Assembly: GCF_030518155.1 (NCBI RefSeq)
Contig: NZ_JAULRU010000548.1
Coordinates: 47,105-111,104, forward strand
DNA length: 64,000 bases
DNA from: Gilvimarinus gilvus
Lineage (GTDB): Bacteria; Pseudomonadota; Gammaproteobacteria; Pseudomonadales; Cellvibrionaceae
Reading direction: 5' to 3'
Part shown: positions 9,096 through 17,650 of the stretch, one piece after another
Numbering within the stretch: position 1 is the first letter of the stretch
Layout: every line of letters begins with the position of its first letter
The notes under the pieces: model-generated
The model's input: only the letters and a program-made list of their open reading frames with translations
Told to the model about the DNA's origin: nothing
Database searches by the model: none
Translations under genes and position numbers: made by a program

Positions 9096-10232
9096 ATGAA
9101 CAGAAGAGCATTTTTAAAAGGCGCTGGTGCCGCCATTGTGATTTCCGGTATTCCCACCGCGGTATGGATGAACACTCGCACCCCGCATAAAGCACTGGAG
9201 CCATGGAAACAGGCCGCCATCGGATTTGGCGATGCGCGTATTGACGCCTTAGCCTATGCCCTGCTAGCGCCTAACCCCCACAATCGCCAGCCCTGGGAGG
9301 TAAAGCTGGTGGGCGATGACACCATCGACTTGCATTGCCGCCTCGATCGCCGATTGCCCTACACCGATCCGTATGATCGCCAGATTTTGATTGGCTTAGG
9401 ATGTTTTACCGAGCTGCTGGTAGTGGCTGCCGCGTCTAAGGGTTACCAGTGCAATGTCACCCCCTTCCCTGACGGCGAGCCCCACCCTCGGTTGGATGGG
9501 CGCTGTGTCGCGCGTTTTACCTTACGTAAAGGCACCCCCAAAACCGACCCCTTGTTTAATCATGTGTTTGAGCGGCGCTCCATTAAAGAGACTTTTGACG
9601 CCACGAAAAAAGTGAGCCAAGCACAACTCGACGAACTGGTAAGCTCAGAGCCAAGCGCAGCAGGAACAGTGAATCCTTCCCAGACAGGCCGAATTAATCA
9701 AATGGCTTACGACGCCATGAAGATTGAGTTTTTAACACCAAGAACTTTGCGGGAAAGCACCGACCTAATGCGCTTCGGAAAGGCTCAGATTGAGGCACAG
9801 CCCGACGGTATCGACATTGGTGGCGCCGGTATGGAATTACTGCACAAGGTAGGTTTGCTGACACGAGACAATTTCTCAGATGCCGAGGGCGCTATGGTCA
9901 AAGATTATTTGGCTAGCTTGGAACCGCGCTATACGAGCACGGTTGGCTACCTTTGGCAAACAACACCCGGCAATACACGTGCGGAACAATTCCAAGTAGG
10001 TCGTGAATATGTGCGTTTAAATCTTAAGGCCACGCAAATGGGGCTTAGCATGCATCCGGTCAGCCAAATACTGCAGGAATATCCAGAAATGGATACACTA
10101 TACGCCCAAATGCATGATGCTGTGGGAGTAAGCCAGCCCGCACGGCTGCAAATGCTGGCACGCATCGGCTATGGCCCTAAAGTCGCCGAAACACCACGCT
10201 GGCCAGTGGAGACAATACTCAGCCAAGTATGA
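9096..10232 (+). CDS. Tat-exported nitroreductase-like (Acg-type) FMN oxidoreductase
   Basis: A 378-residue protein. The ATG at 9096 follows AGGAG by 5 bases and opens a twin-arginine signal (NRRAFLKGAGAAIVISG). The mature part has nitroreductase-like features: ALLAPNPHNRQPWEV near the N-terminus, the FMN-phosphate binding type of segment, and FERRSIKETFD further on. Family members reduce nitro compounds or quinones, or bind flavin without known substrate. Export by Tat fits a protein that carries a bound cofactor. It is co-transcribed with the marR gene under a promoter with a MarR operator, which suggests a response to a toxic aromatic or phenolic compound. Substrate unknown. Confidence 0.75.
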   Translation: MNRRAFLKGAGAAIVISGIPTAVWMNTRTPHKALEPWKQAAIGFGDARIDALAYALLAPNPHNRQPWEVKLVGDDTIDLHCRLDRRLPYTDPYDRQILIGLGCFTELLVVAAASKGYQCNVTPFPDGEPHPRLDGRCVARFTLRKGTPKTDPLFNHVFERRSIKETFDATKKVSQAQLDELVSSEPSAAGTVNPSQTGRINQMAYDAMKIEFLTPRTLRESTDLMRFGKAQIEAQPDGIDIGGAGMELLHKVGLLTRDNFSDAEGAMVKDYLASLEPRYTSTVGYLWQTTPGNTRAEQFQVGREYVRLNLKATQMGLSMHPVSQILQEYPEMDTLYAQMHDAVGVSQPARLQMLARIGYGPKVAETPRWPVETILSQV

Positions 10233-10716
10233 GGGTAATTACATCGCCAAAAAGCCTTCGCAGCAAAACTCAGGGCAAGCACCACAACAAGACCCCGTAT
10301 TTGAGTTTTTTCGCACTGTTCATATCATAGAGCAGCTCTCGCGCACCCGCGCCGAGAGCGCTCTGCCCGATGAGATGAAAATGGCGCACTTTGGTGTGCT
10401 CAGTTACTTAGTGCATCAAGGCGATGGCGCCAGCCCTGCGTCGATTGCAGAAATTTTTCAGGTTACCCGCCCAAGCATGACGAATACGCTCCAGCGACTT
10501 GAGGCTCGTGACTATATTCGCATTGCAGCAAACCCCGAAGATGGTCGCGCCAAACGCGTCTATTTAACAAGCAAAGGAGAAAAGGCCTTTCACAAAGCCC
10601 GCGAGGCGATTGCGCCGGTGTTTAATGATATTTTTCAAGCACTGGGTGAAAAAGTCTTTCTCGACAGTTTGCCAGGGTTGCAGGAAGTGGCAAATTATTT
10701 AGATAAAAATCGATAA
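10171..10716 (+). CDS. MarR-family transcriptional regulator
   Basis: A winged-helix regulator of up to 181 residues. The recognition region is visible: SPASIAEIFQVTRPSMTNTLQRLEARDYI split over helix and wing, then NPEDGRAKRVYLTSKG. It probably represses the unit it belongs to through the palindrome at 9040-9055. The start is uncertain. The only upstream in-frame ATG, 10171, lies 62 bases inside the nitroreductase gene, and no good in-frame ATG, GTG or TTG occurs near the real domain edge. An ATGAG at 10229 overlaps the nitroreductase stop in the classic coupled way but is in the wrong frame. Confidence 0.85.
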   Translation: MALKSPKHHAGQWRQYSAKYEGNYIAKKPSQQNSGQAPQQDPVFEFFRTVHIIEQLSRTRAESALPDEMKMAHFGVLSYLVHQGDGASPASIAEIFQVTRPSMTNTLQRLEARDYIRIAANPEDGRAKRVYLTSKGEKAFHKAREAIAPVFNDIFQALGEKVFLDSLPGLQEVANYLDKNR

Positions 10717-10747
10717 CCCCTCCGATAGGGAACGCCACAAACACTGA

Positions 10748-11617
10748 TTACTTCAGCATTGGAAATAATCGACTAGGATTTTCTAAGGTAATAACTCGAC
10801 ACTTTTCCGGCTTTTCAAACTTAAACGCTGAGCGGCCGGTATCGCCTAAAGTCCCATCGGCGTGCATGGCTTCAAGCCCAATGCGAAGGCGCTCTATAAG
10901 CTCGGGGCGTTTATTGGAAACCACAGGAAAACTGGATAAGGGGTAATACACCAAAAGCTCAGGCACTATCGCGAAATCTTTACTCAGCTCACTGTATTTT
11001 TCGAGTATCGCCGGAGTCTCTTCAATGCCAAGGGGCAAATAGTCGACGGCGCCTTCGGCCAACAATTGGAATATATGCTCCATGTTGTAGCCACCCACAA
11101 TCGGCAAGTCATTCGCCTCGTAAACCCACATATCGGGCCAGCCGCGACCTTGCGCTGCAGTAAATTGGGAAAGGCTCTCAACACCTTTCACACCGGTAAA
11201 TTCCCCCAGCCGATCTTTTTGAACAATGAGATTTCGATAGCCAAGCTTACCACCCGCAATGGGCACAGGTATTAGGGTAAGTTCGGCGGGAGGAAAGTCC
11301 ATAAGCGAGGTGGGAACCACGTGTATTCGATCACCCTCAGCCAACACTTGGCGCCAGCGGCCAGAAAGGGAAGAATCACTCGATACTTGAAGCTCAAATG
11401 GGCCGTGCGTACCCACCGTACGTTCGAGGGCTCGACGAATAACATCTTCCTCGTGATCGGCACGCCCTGGCGCATTAGCCCCCACCCATAGGACATAGGC
11501 GACAGACTCCTGCGTCGCCTCAGGCACAGAATGGCCAGGCTCAGAACCCATTGCTGTCAGCGCAGCTAGGCTCAGCGCGCTCGCACACAGTGCAACTAAT
11601 ACTCTCACTATCATCAT
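10748..11617 (-). CDS. Periplasmic solute-binding-like protein (SBP family 3 type)
   Basis: A 289-residue exported protein. The signal peptide MMIVRVLVALCASALSLAA supports the start at 11617; a TTG start 12 codons upstream would place charged residues before it. The mature chain has the two-lobe pattern of family 3 binding proteins (ELTLIPVPIAGGKLGYRNLIV, GAVDYLPLGIEET, AIVPELLVYYPLSSFPVVSNKRPEL). No transporter gene is adjacent, so it may be a stand-alone sensor-like binding protein, as often seen in these bacteria. Ligand unknown. Confidence 0.65.
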   Translation of the reverse strand: MMIVRVLVALCASALSLAALTAMGSEPGHSVPEATQESVAYVLWVGANAPGRADHEEDVIRRALERTVGTHGPFELQVSSDSSLSGRWRQVLAEGDRIHVVPTSLMDFPPAELTLIPVPIAGGKLGYRNLIVQKDRLGEFTGVKGVESLSQFTAAQGRGWPDMWVYEANDLPIVGGYNMEHIFQLLAEGAVDYLPLGIEETPAILEKYSELSKDFAIVPELLVYYPLSSFPVVSNKRPELIERLRIGLEAMHADGTLGDTGRSAFKFEKPEKCRVITLENPSRLFPMLK

Positions 11618-11779
11618 CGACCGTCCAAGGCGCCCAACTGAAGGTGGCGCCAATCATAGCACAGGATTCGAAGCCCGCCCGCTAATTGCATTCCAGGCAC
11701 ATGCACAGACAAATGATCTCTTTGGGAATAAAAAACATGCCTGTATAGAAACCACCAATATATATGCCGCAGGCCACGT

Positions 11780-11909
11780 GTGCTCTGGCGTCGCGTAAAG
11801 TCTTACTAAAGATGCAACGCCCACCTCAAGCGGCGAGCCGAAAGTGGGAAGACCTGCTTAGCGCTGTTATCTAGTCTTCTGCTCGGATAATCATAATAAG
11901 GAGTCCACA
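11780..11909 (+). promoter_or_regulatory. Candidate structured 5' leader of the GH16 gene
   Basis: The leader can form GGCGT (11787-11791) with ACGCC (11817-11821) enclosing a TCTT-ACTA-AAGA hairpin (11801-11812), followed by a CGG-CGAG-CCG hairpin (11831-11840). GAAGAC (11848-11853) can pair either with GUCUU at 11800-11804 or with GUCUUC at 11874-11879, which would be a two-state arrangement. The sequence does not match a riboswitch consensus known to me. Ribosome site AAGGAG at 11898-11903. Pairing is seen on paper only. Confidence 0.3.
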
Positions 11910-13592
11910 ATGAGAGCTTTATGCACAATTAAGCGTGTCGCCGTTCTGGCTGCCGCCCTTAGCGCAGCAACGCACGTCAATGCGCAGCGATTTGAGGCCG
12001 AAGATTACAATGCATTCTCGGATACAACCCCCGGCAATACCGGCGGCGCTTACCGACAACAAGACGTCGATATAGAGGCCACGAGTGATGCCGGTGGCGG
12101 CTACAACGTCGGCTGGGTAGACACGGGCGAGTGGCTCACCTACCCAAACCTGACTATTTCCAACGCGGGCACTTACAATATTCGAGCGCGGGTCGCCAGT
12201 ACCACAGGCGGCTCCCTATCACTCGACCTGAACGGCGGCTCGGTCATACTGGGTGAGCTTGCAGTCCCGAACACCGGCGGCTGGCAAAGCTGGCAAACCG
12301 TAGAGACGGAGGTCTCTTTGGAGGCTGGCAACTACACTCTGGGCGTTTACGCAGCGAGCGGCGGCTGGAACTTCAACTGGATTGAAGTGACGCCGACCGG
12401 AGTCAATCCTCCCGCCTCCAGCACCACTTTCGAGGCTGAAGATTACACCAGTGCCAGTGATACCACCGCAGGTAATACTGGAGGCGCGTACCGCTCGGAC
12501 GATGTGGACATTGAAGCTACCACTGACACTGGTGGCGGCTACAACATTGGCTGGGTCGATGCCGGCGAATGGCTAAGCTACCCGAGCTTTGACGTCACCA
12601 ATGGCGCTGACTACGATATTGAAGTCAGAGTCGCCAGCGGCTCAGGCGGTACCCTCTCTCTCGATTTAAACGGCGGCACGGTAACGCTGGGCGAAATCAA
12701 TATTCCCAATACGGGCGGCTGGCAGAACTGGCAAACAGTAACCACTAACGCCTTCTTGCCGGCCGGCACTCACAATTTGGGCGTTTACGCCAGCACAGGA
12801 GGCTGGAACCTGAACTGGATTAAACTCACCCCTGCCGGTAGCACCCCAAATCCAAATCCAAATCCAACGGTTACCTGGAGCGACGAGTTTGACACCATTG
12901 ATACCAATGTATGGAACTTCGAAACCGGTGGCGGCGGTTGGGGTAACAATGAGCTGCAATACTACACTGCGGGTAACAACGCTTCTATTCAGTACGACGC
13001 GCAGGCAGGCAGTAACGTGTTAGTGATTGAGGCTCGCCAGGAGCAAGGCGGTCAATGTTGGTGGGGCGGTAATTGCGGATACACTTCTACCCGAATGAAT
13101 ACTCGCAACAAGCACTCCTTTAAATATGGCCGCATGGAAGCGCGTATAAAGCTACCCAAGGCACAAGGTATTTGGCCCGCGTTCTGGATGTTAGGTGATA
13201 ACTTCAATACTCAGGGCTGGCCCCAAGGTGGCGAATTAGACATTATGGAGCACGTCGGGACTAACAACATTACCTCCGGCGCCCTTCATGGCCCTGGCTA
13301 CTCGGGTAACACACCGATTACCGGTCACTTGGACCACGCAGCGCCCATCGAGCAAAATTACAACGTATACGCCGTAGAGTGGGATGCCAACGGTATTCGC
13401 TGGTACGTCAACGACATTAACTTTTACAGCGTCAGTCGCAACCAGGTCGAGCAGTACGGACAATGGGTTTACGATCAACCTTTCTGGTTCCTGCTCAACG
13501 TAGCCGTTGGCGGTAACTGGCCGGGTGACCCTAACCATGCCAGCTTTTCTACCCAGCGCATGTACATCGACTATGTACGCGTATATCAATAA
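11910..13592 (+). CDS. Secreted CBM6-CBM6-GH16 endo-beta-1,3-glucanase (laminarinase)
   Basis: A 560-residue secreted enzyme. After the signal peptide (ending HVNAQ) come two CBM6 modules, about residues 27-163 and 172-306, each starting FEAEDY and containing GGGYN-GWVD-GEWL and NTGGWQ-WQTV. They are so alike that a tandem duplication is likely. A short NPNPNP linker leads to the GH16 domain (about 320-560). The catalytic ELDIME motif places the nucleophile at Glu442, the assisting Asp at 444 and the acid/base at Glu447. This motif form is that of laminarinases, which cut beta-1,3-glucan of algal or fungal origin. The gene stands alone between terminator-like structures. Confidence 0.92.
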   Translation: MRALCTIKRVAVLAAALSAATHVNAQRFEAEDYNAFSDTTPGNTGGAYRQQDVDIEATSDAGGGYNVGWVDTGEWLTYPNLTISNAGTYNIRARVASTTGGSLSLDLNGGSVILGELAVPNTGGWQSWQTVETEVSLEAGNYTLGVYAASGGWNFNWIEVTPTGVNPPASSTTFEAEDYTSASDTTAGNTGGAYRSDDVDIEATTDTGGGYNIGWVDAGEWLSYPSFDVTNGADYDIEVRVASGSGGTLSLDLNGGTVTLGEINIPNTGGWQNWQTVTTNAFLPAGTHNLGVYASTGGWNLNWIKLTPAGSTPNPNPNPTVTWSDEFDTIDTNVWNFETGGGGWGNNELQYYTAGNNASIQYDAQAGSNVLVIEARQEQGGQCWWGGNCGYTSTRMNTRNKHSFKYGRMEARIKLPKAQGIWPAFWMLGDNFNTQGWPQGGELDIMEHVGTNNITSGALHGPGYSGNTPITGHLDHAAPIEQNYNVYAVEWDANGIRWYVNDINFYSVSRNQVEQYGQWVYDQPFWFLLNVAVGGNWPGDPNHASFSTQRMYIDYVRVYQ

Positions 13593-13603
13593 ACGCTAAG
13601 TGG

Positions 13604-13632
13604 AACGGGCCCGCAGCGATGCGGGCTCCGTT
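13604..13632. terminator. Bidirectional hairpin between GH16 and the PAS-GGDEF gene
   Basis: GCCCGCA (13609-13615) and TGCGGGC (13620-13626) with a GCGA tetraloop, extended by AACGG/CCGTT outer pairs around a bulged T. No clear T run on either side. It sits exactly between two convergent genes. Confidence 0.6.
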
Positions 13633-13634
13633 AG

Positions 13635-14573
13635 TTAGATAGGCGGGTGTTCTTCTACCAGTATCCGGTTCCTGCCTTGCTCTTTAGCCTGATAAAGCAG
13701 CCTATCTGCACGGCGCAGTGTTTCCTCAATATTTTGATCTTGTTGGTTCAACCACACCACGCCACCACTGATCGACACAGACAGAGCAGCATTCTCAAAA
13801 GTAAACGGGTGCCGGCTAATAACTTGCGTCAGTCGGGTAGCCACGCTCTGCACGCCTTCAGCATCAATTTGCGGAAGTATAATGGCAAACTCTTCCCCCC
13901 CAATACGCCCCAGTAAATCGACGCTGCGCAGAGTGTCACTCCAGCGTTTGCACACAGTTTGTAGGACGTAATCCCCTGCTGCATGACCAAATTTATCGTT
14001 AATCACCTTAAAAAAATCGAGATCTATCATCCCCACTGCCAATGTCTGCCCAAACCGCCGCGCTCGCTCAAACTCTGCAGCAGCCGACTCTAAAAAGTAC
14101 CTTCGGTTCATTTGGCCAGTCAGCATGTCGAAGCTTGCACTCTCGCGCAGAGCCTCTTCCACTTGTTTACGAGAGGTTATATCGCGAAAGAACCACACTC
14201 GACCTAAGTAGGTGTCGTCTTTTGCAAACAACCCTTTTGAGTGCCTTTCCAGAACCCTACCATCACGCAACTCAATTTCCGTGTAGTCTTCCTCCCGCGG
14301 GTTAGCATAGAGATGGGTAACGCGCTGGAGAAATTCATCCGGGTGCTTTAGCTTCTCCAACGCATAGGCCAACAGTGGTGGCTCTGCAACCGCTCCCTTG
14401 AGCCCCTTAGAGTGCGAGGCCAGCACATCCTCCAGTTGCCACAATTCGACAAAGCGCAGGTTATAAGAAACCATCCCACCTTCGGAATCTACCACCAGGA
14501 TTCCATCGGGTGAAGCCTCTTGAATAGCGTGCAGCAATGACCGGTCGAACTCACCTTGTATATTCGTATGCAA
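13635..14573 (-). CDS. PAS-GGDEF diguanylate cyclase
   Basis: A 312-residue cytoplasmic protein that should make cyclic di-GMP. A PAS-like sensor occupies about residues 12-130 (ASPDGILVVDSEGGMVSYN). The GGDEF domain (about 150-310) carries an intact GGEEF active site in RIGGEEFAIILPQ near residue 222. No classical RxxD inhibitory site was seen just before it. The predicted start is TTG, with GAGGGTGG upstream. No membrane segment is visible, so the input is probably an internal signal. Confidence 0.88.
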   Translation of the reverse strand: MHTNIQGEFDRSLLHAIQEASPDGILVVDSEGGMVSYNLRFVELWQLEDVLASHSKGLKGAVAEPPLLAYALEKLKHPDEFLQRVTHLYANPREEDYTEIELRDGRVLERHSKGLFAKDDTYLGRVWFFRDITSRKQVEEALRESASFDMLTGQMNRRYFLESAAAEFERARRFGQTLAVGMIDLDFFKVINDKFGHAAGDYVLQTVCKRWSDTLRSVDLLGRIGGEEFAIILPQIDAEGVQSVATRLTQVISRHPFTFENAALSVSISGGVVWLNQQDQNIEETLRRADRLLYQAKEQGRNRILVEEHPPI

Positions 14574-14595
14574 ACCGCCACCCTCGGCTATTGTT

Positions 14596-14616
14596 AAGTG
14601 TTTAAGTACAACACTT
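14596..14616. other. Short inverted repeat upstream of the PAS-GGDEF gene
   Basis: AAGTGTT (14596-14602) and AACACTT (14610-14616) are perfect inverted 7-mers about 25 bases upstream of the TTG start. It could be an operator; nothing identifies the binding protein. Confidence 0.25.
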
Positions 14617-14690
14617 TAGTCGCCACTAAAACCGGTGGCATAAATTACAACATAGCACAGAATTAGGCGAACAGCGGTGAGATTTGCTTG

Positions 14691-14714
14691 CAAAAAAGGC
14701 GGGACAAGCCCGCC
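14691..14714 (-). terminator. Rho-independent terminator of the STN-TonB receptor
   Basis: Read on the minus strand, GGCGGG and CCCGCC pair around a 5-base loop and are followed by TTTTTT (complement of 14692-14697). It lies 47 bases after the receptor stop codon. Confidence 0.88.
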
Positions 14715-14760
14715 ACAAGAGGGAGATGCTATTAATTTAAGAAGTCGTTTGAGAACCTAC

Positions 14761-17628
14761 CTAGAAATCATATTTGAGCTGAACACCAAAAGTTATGCCA
14801 CGGGCCCGGTAGGCGACATCCTTTGCAGCCCCGCCAAAAAGTTCCTTCTCCGTTGGCGCATACTCAGAGTCGTACTCCTCGTCCAGGCAGTTTTTACACC
14901 ACAGTTGAACCTCGAGATCTTCGCGAAGAACATAAGCAATGCTGCCACTTAACAGCCCCACATCATCCTGTACATCCTGACCGTCAATCCACCAGTAGCG
15001 GTCGGCGGTATAACTGTAGTCAACCTGTGTAATCAGCGCATTCGCACCGAGAGGCAAGTCATGCCGCAGGGAGATATTGGCCGACTGATGCGGGAAGTTT
15101 GGCATCTTCTCTCCCTGGAAGTTTTTGTCAAATGCCTGGGCGGTACCATCCGGTAATTTAACACTGTTGGCGGTACGCGCCAGTAGTTCCGAGCGCATAC
15201 GGTCGCGAATTTCAGTATCGAATTCAACGATTTCAGACTCCATCAAACCCACACCTGCACTCAACAACAATGAATCACTGATGGCATAGTCCAGGCTAAA
15301 CTCCACCCCATTGATCTCACTTTCGGGAATATTGTAAAGACTCTGAACAAAAATGTTGCCATCGAATTCAAACTGTTGAGCGTTTTCATAGCGTTGGTGA
15401 AAGGCCGAGCCATTGATGCGCAATTGATTGCCCAAAAGCGTCGACTTGAACCCTATTTCAAAACTGTCGAGAGTTTCCTGATCGTAGCTGTCAGCCAACA
15501 GTGCGCCTGACGCATTAAAACCGCCGCTACGGAAGCCACGCGCTGCGGTACCATATAAAGTCAAAGCATCAGTGGGCGTATACGCTAGCGATACCTTAGG
15601 CTGAAAGGCGCTAAAGGTTTCGCTGATTTTGGAGCCCGCCGCGGCACAACTTTCGGGGTTTAGCTCGGCATCGCACTTGTTACCCACACCAACACCATTG
15701 GTATCTACGGTAGGGCCATCGATGCGTGTCACTTCACGCTGGTCTTCATCGTAGCGACCCGCAACCGTCAAAGTCAGATTCTCGGATAGATCATAATCGG
15801 TGCTAAAGAACACTGCCCAAGCCTGATTATCTTGCTCGTTCTGCGTAGCATCAATCAAGCCATTGCACGCGAAATTAGTCACTACCGGGCCACCCGGATA
15901 GGCGGGTTCGCAATCAAATGGTTGGCCATTTGGCGTTTCCCACGTCGAGCGCAAGGTGTCAGAGCGGTCAGTCAGAAGTGCATAAGCGCCTAAGACGTAG
16001 TCCAGTTTGTCACTGCTACCGGTTAACCGAAATTCTTGCGATACGGTTTGCACATCGTAGTACTGATCGGAACCGACGAAGTTTCCCGCCGCCCAATCGC
16101 CAAGCTGTGCACTAAAAAAATCCCGATCAGTGTCAGAACTAAGTCCGTCTATAAATTCGTTAACAAAAGGCTCGGTAAAGAACAACACATTTCCGGTTCG
16201 ATCATTGCCGCGGGTTTCTCCAGCCACCCCATAACGCTCATTGGTGTCCGTAGCGTTAGTGATGGATGTAAACGTGGCGAAGTCGAAATCATGCTCAGCC
16301 TTCAACGTTAGGGTGTCAATAGTTCGGACAGCAGTAGGATTACCGTTGGAGTTGATGGGGAACTCGTATACTTCGTTAGGGTCAGTCTCAAGGCGATACA
16401 AGTTGCGATACCACATTGCGCCAGCTTCAAGGCCATTGTGGGCATAGCGCAAGTCGAAGCTCGTTTGATCGGTTGGCTCCCACAGTAGTTGTGCGCGAAA
16501 ATCGCGATCCTCCTCAAAATCCATATAGCTGTTATCAGGAGCGGAGCCCGTCACCCCGCGGCCATTGCGTTCGTAAACCCGGTTTAGGTATTCATTTTCA
16601 ATGGTGCCGCCAAAAGATCGCAAATTACCAGACACACGGAACATCAACTCATCGGTTAAGCCGCCAGATAATGAGCCTGTCGCCTCATACAGATCCCCAC
16701 TGCCCACTCCAATATTAAATTTTCCCTCAAAGTCGGTGCTAGGCTTTTTTGAGGTAATAATTAATGCACCGCCTAACGCGTTACGGCCATAAAGAGCACC
16801 CTGAGGCCCTTTTAGCAGTTCAATTTGTTCAACGTCGTAGAACGACTGCGATACCTCTGAGGCACTGCCGACTTGCACCCCATCAACCACCACAGCAACC
16901 GCTGGCTCCGAATTTCGTACCGACGATATGCCGCGAACAATAAGAAATGTCGAGGTAGGGCTTAAAGACTCCGTGATCGCAACATTGGGAATACGCACCG
17001 TAATATCACGCGCGGCTTCAATATTGCCACGTTCAATCGTCTCCGTAGACAGGGCAACGACGGTATCGGGCACTTGTTGTAGATTCTCTTCTTTGCGCCG
17101 GGCCGTGACCGTCACCTCCTCCAGCCCTCGAGCAGACACTTGCGAAGCCTCTTGGGCAAGAGTTGCTGCGGTGGTAAGTGTACTCAGTGCGCCAGCGACC
17201 GCTAACGCCATGTGTTTCTTTTTCATATTATTGCTCTCACTCGTTAAATGGTCCGAATATATATTCAGCTGACCATCATCACTGACCGAGTAGTGGAGTG
17301 ATGTTCCCTCGAGCAAAATATCCATTGCCTGAGCAATGACATAACGTCCCTTTAGCGCATTCGCGGTTTCTTTCTTTACCAAATCGTAAGGAAAGATCAA
17401 GGTCATCTTCGCCTGCGAGGCAAACTCTGTCAGCGACAGGTCAGCACTTTGCCGAGGAATATCGAAACTATAAAACTCTTCACTTGCATTGACGCTCTTG
17501 GACGCTAGCAACAACACAACAAATAGCCACATTAGAGATTTAATGTTTGATACCTCGATAGTGAACTGTGCATTCACTACACACGAAGACGAAACGTTGA
17601 CAAATTTCCGCCAAGTAGCTTCATTCAT
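14761..17628 (-). CDS. TonB-dependent receptor with N-terminal STN signalling domain (FecA-like)
   Basis: Up to 955 residues. A signal segment (MWLFVVLLLASKSVNA) precedes an STN domain, about 50-128, which passes ligand status to the FecR partner. Then, unexpectedly, a second complete signal peptide follows from Met135: MKKKHMALAVAGALSTL...TLAQEA. Next come the TonB box region (LEEVTVTARRKEE), the plug (LKGPQGALYGRNALGG) and the barrel ending in KYDF. The internal ATG (complement of 17224-17226) has GAGAG about 8 bases upstream and may start a shorter receptor without STN. Downstream of the FecI and FecR genes in the same direction, so it is probably the target of that sigma factor. Ligand unknown. 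The outermost start is weakly supported; Met33 is an alternative. Confidence 0.88.
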   Translation of the reverse strand: MNEATWRKFVNVSSSCVVNAQFTIEVSNIKSLMWLFVVLLLASKSVNASEEFYSFDIPRQSADLSLTEFASQAKMTLIFPYDLVKKETANALKGRYVIAQAMDILLEGTSLHYSVSDDGQLNIYSDHLTSESNNMKKKHMALAVAGALSTLTTAATLAQEASQVSARGLEEVTVTARRKEENLQQVPDTVVALSTETIERGNIEAARDITVRIPNVAITESLSPTSTFLIVRGISSVRNSEPAVAVVVDGVQVGSASEVSQSFYDVEQIELLKGPQGALYGRNALGGALIITSKKPSTDFEGKFNIGVGSGDLYEATGSLSGGLTDELMFRVSGNLRSFGGTIENEYLNRVYERNGRGVTGSAPDNSYMDFEEDRDFRAQLLWEPTDQTSFDLRYAHNGLEAGAMWYRNLYRLETDPNEVYEFPINSNGNPTAVRTIDTLTLKAEHDFDFATFTSITNATDTNERYGVAGETRGNDRTGNVLFFTEPFVNEFIDGLSSDTDRDFFSAQLGDWAAGNFVGSDQYYDVQTVSQEFRLTGSSDKLDYVLGAYALLTDRSDTLRSTWETPNGQPFDCEPAYPGGPVVTNFACNGLIDATQNEQDNQAWAVFFSTDYDLSENLTLTVAGRYDEDQREVTRIDGPTVDTNGVGVGNKCDAELNPESCAAAGSKISETFSAFQPKVSLAYTPTDALTLYGTAARGFRSGGFNASGALLADSYDQETLDSFEIGFKSTLLGNQLRINGSAFHQRYENAQQFEFDGNIFVQSLYNIPESEINGVEFSLDYAISDSLLLSAGVGLMESEIVEFDTEIRDRMRSELLARTANSVKLPDGTAQAFDKNFQGEKMPNFPHQSANISLRHDLPLGANALITQVDYSYTADRYWWIDGQDVQDDVGLLSGSIAYVLREDLEVQLWCKNCLDEEYDSEYAPTEKELFGGAAKDVAYRARGITFGVQLKYDF

Positions 17629-17650
17629 TAATTGAGTTTAATACAACTGA

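Noticed and set aside
11780..11880. A cyclic di-GMP (GEMM-I) or other known riboswitch in the GH16 leader.
   Set aside because: A GAAAG-like piece is present, but the conserved receptor and junction sequences of GEMM-I and of the other classes I compared are missing. Kept only as a possible new structure.
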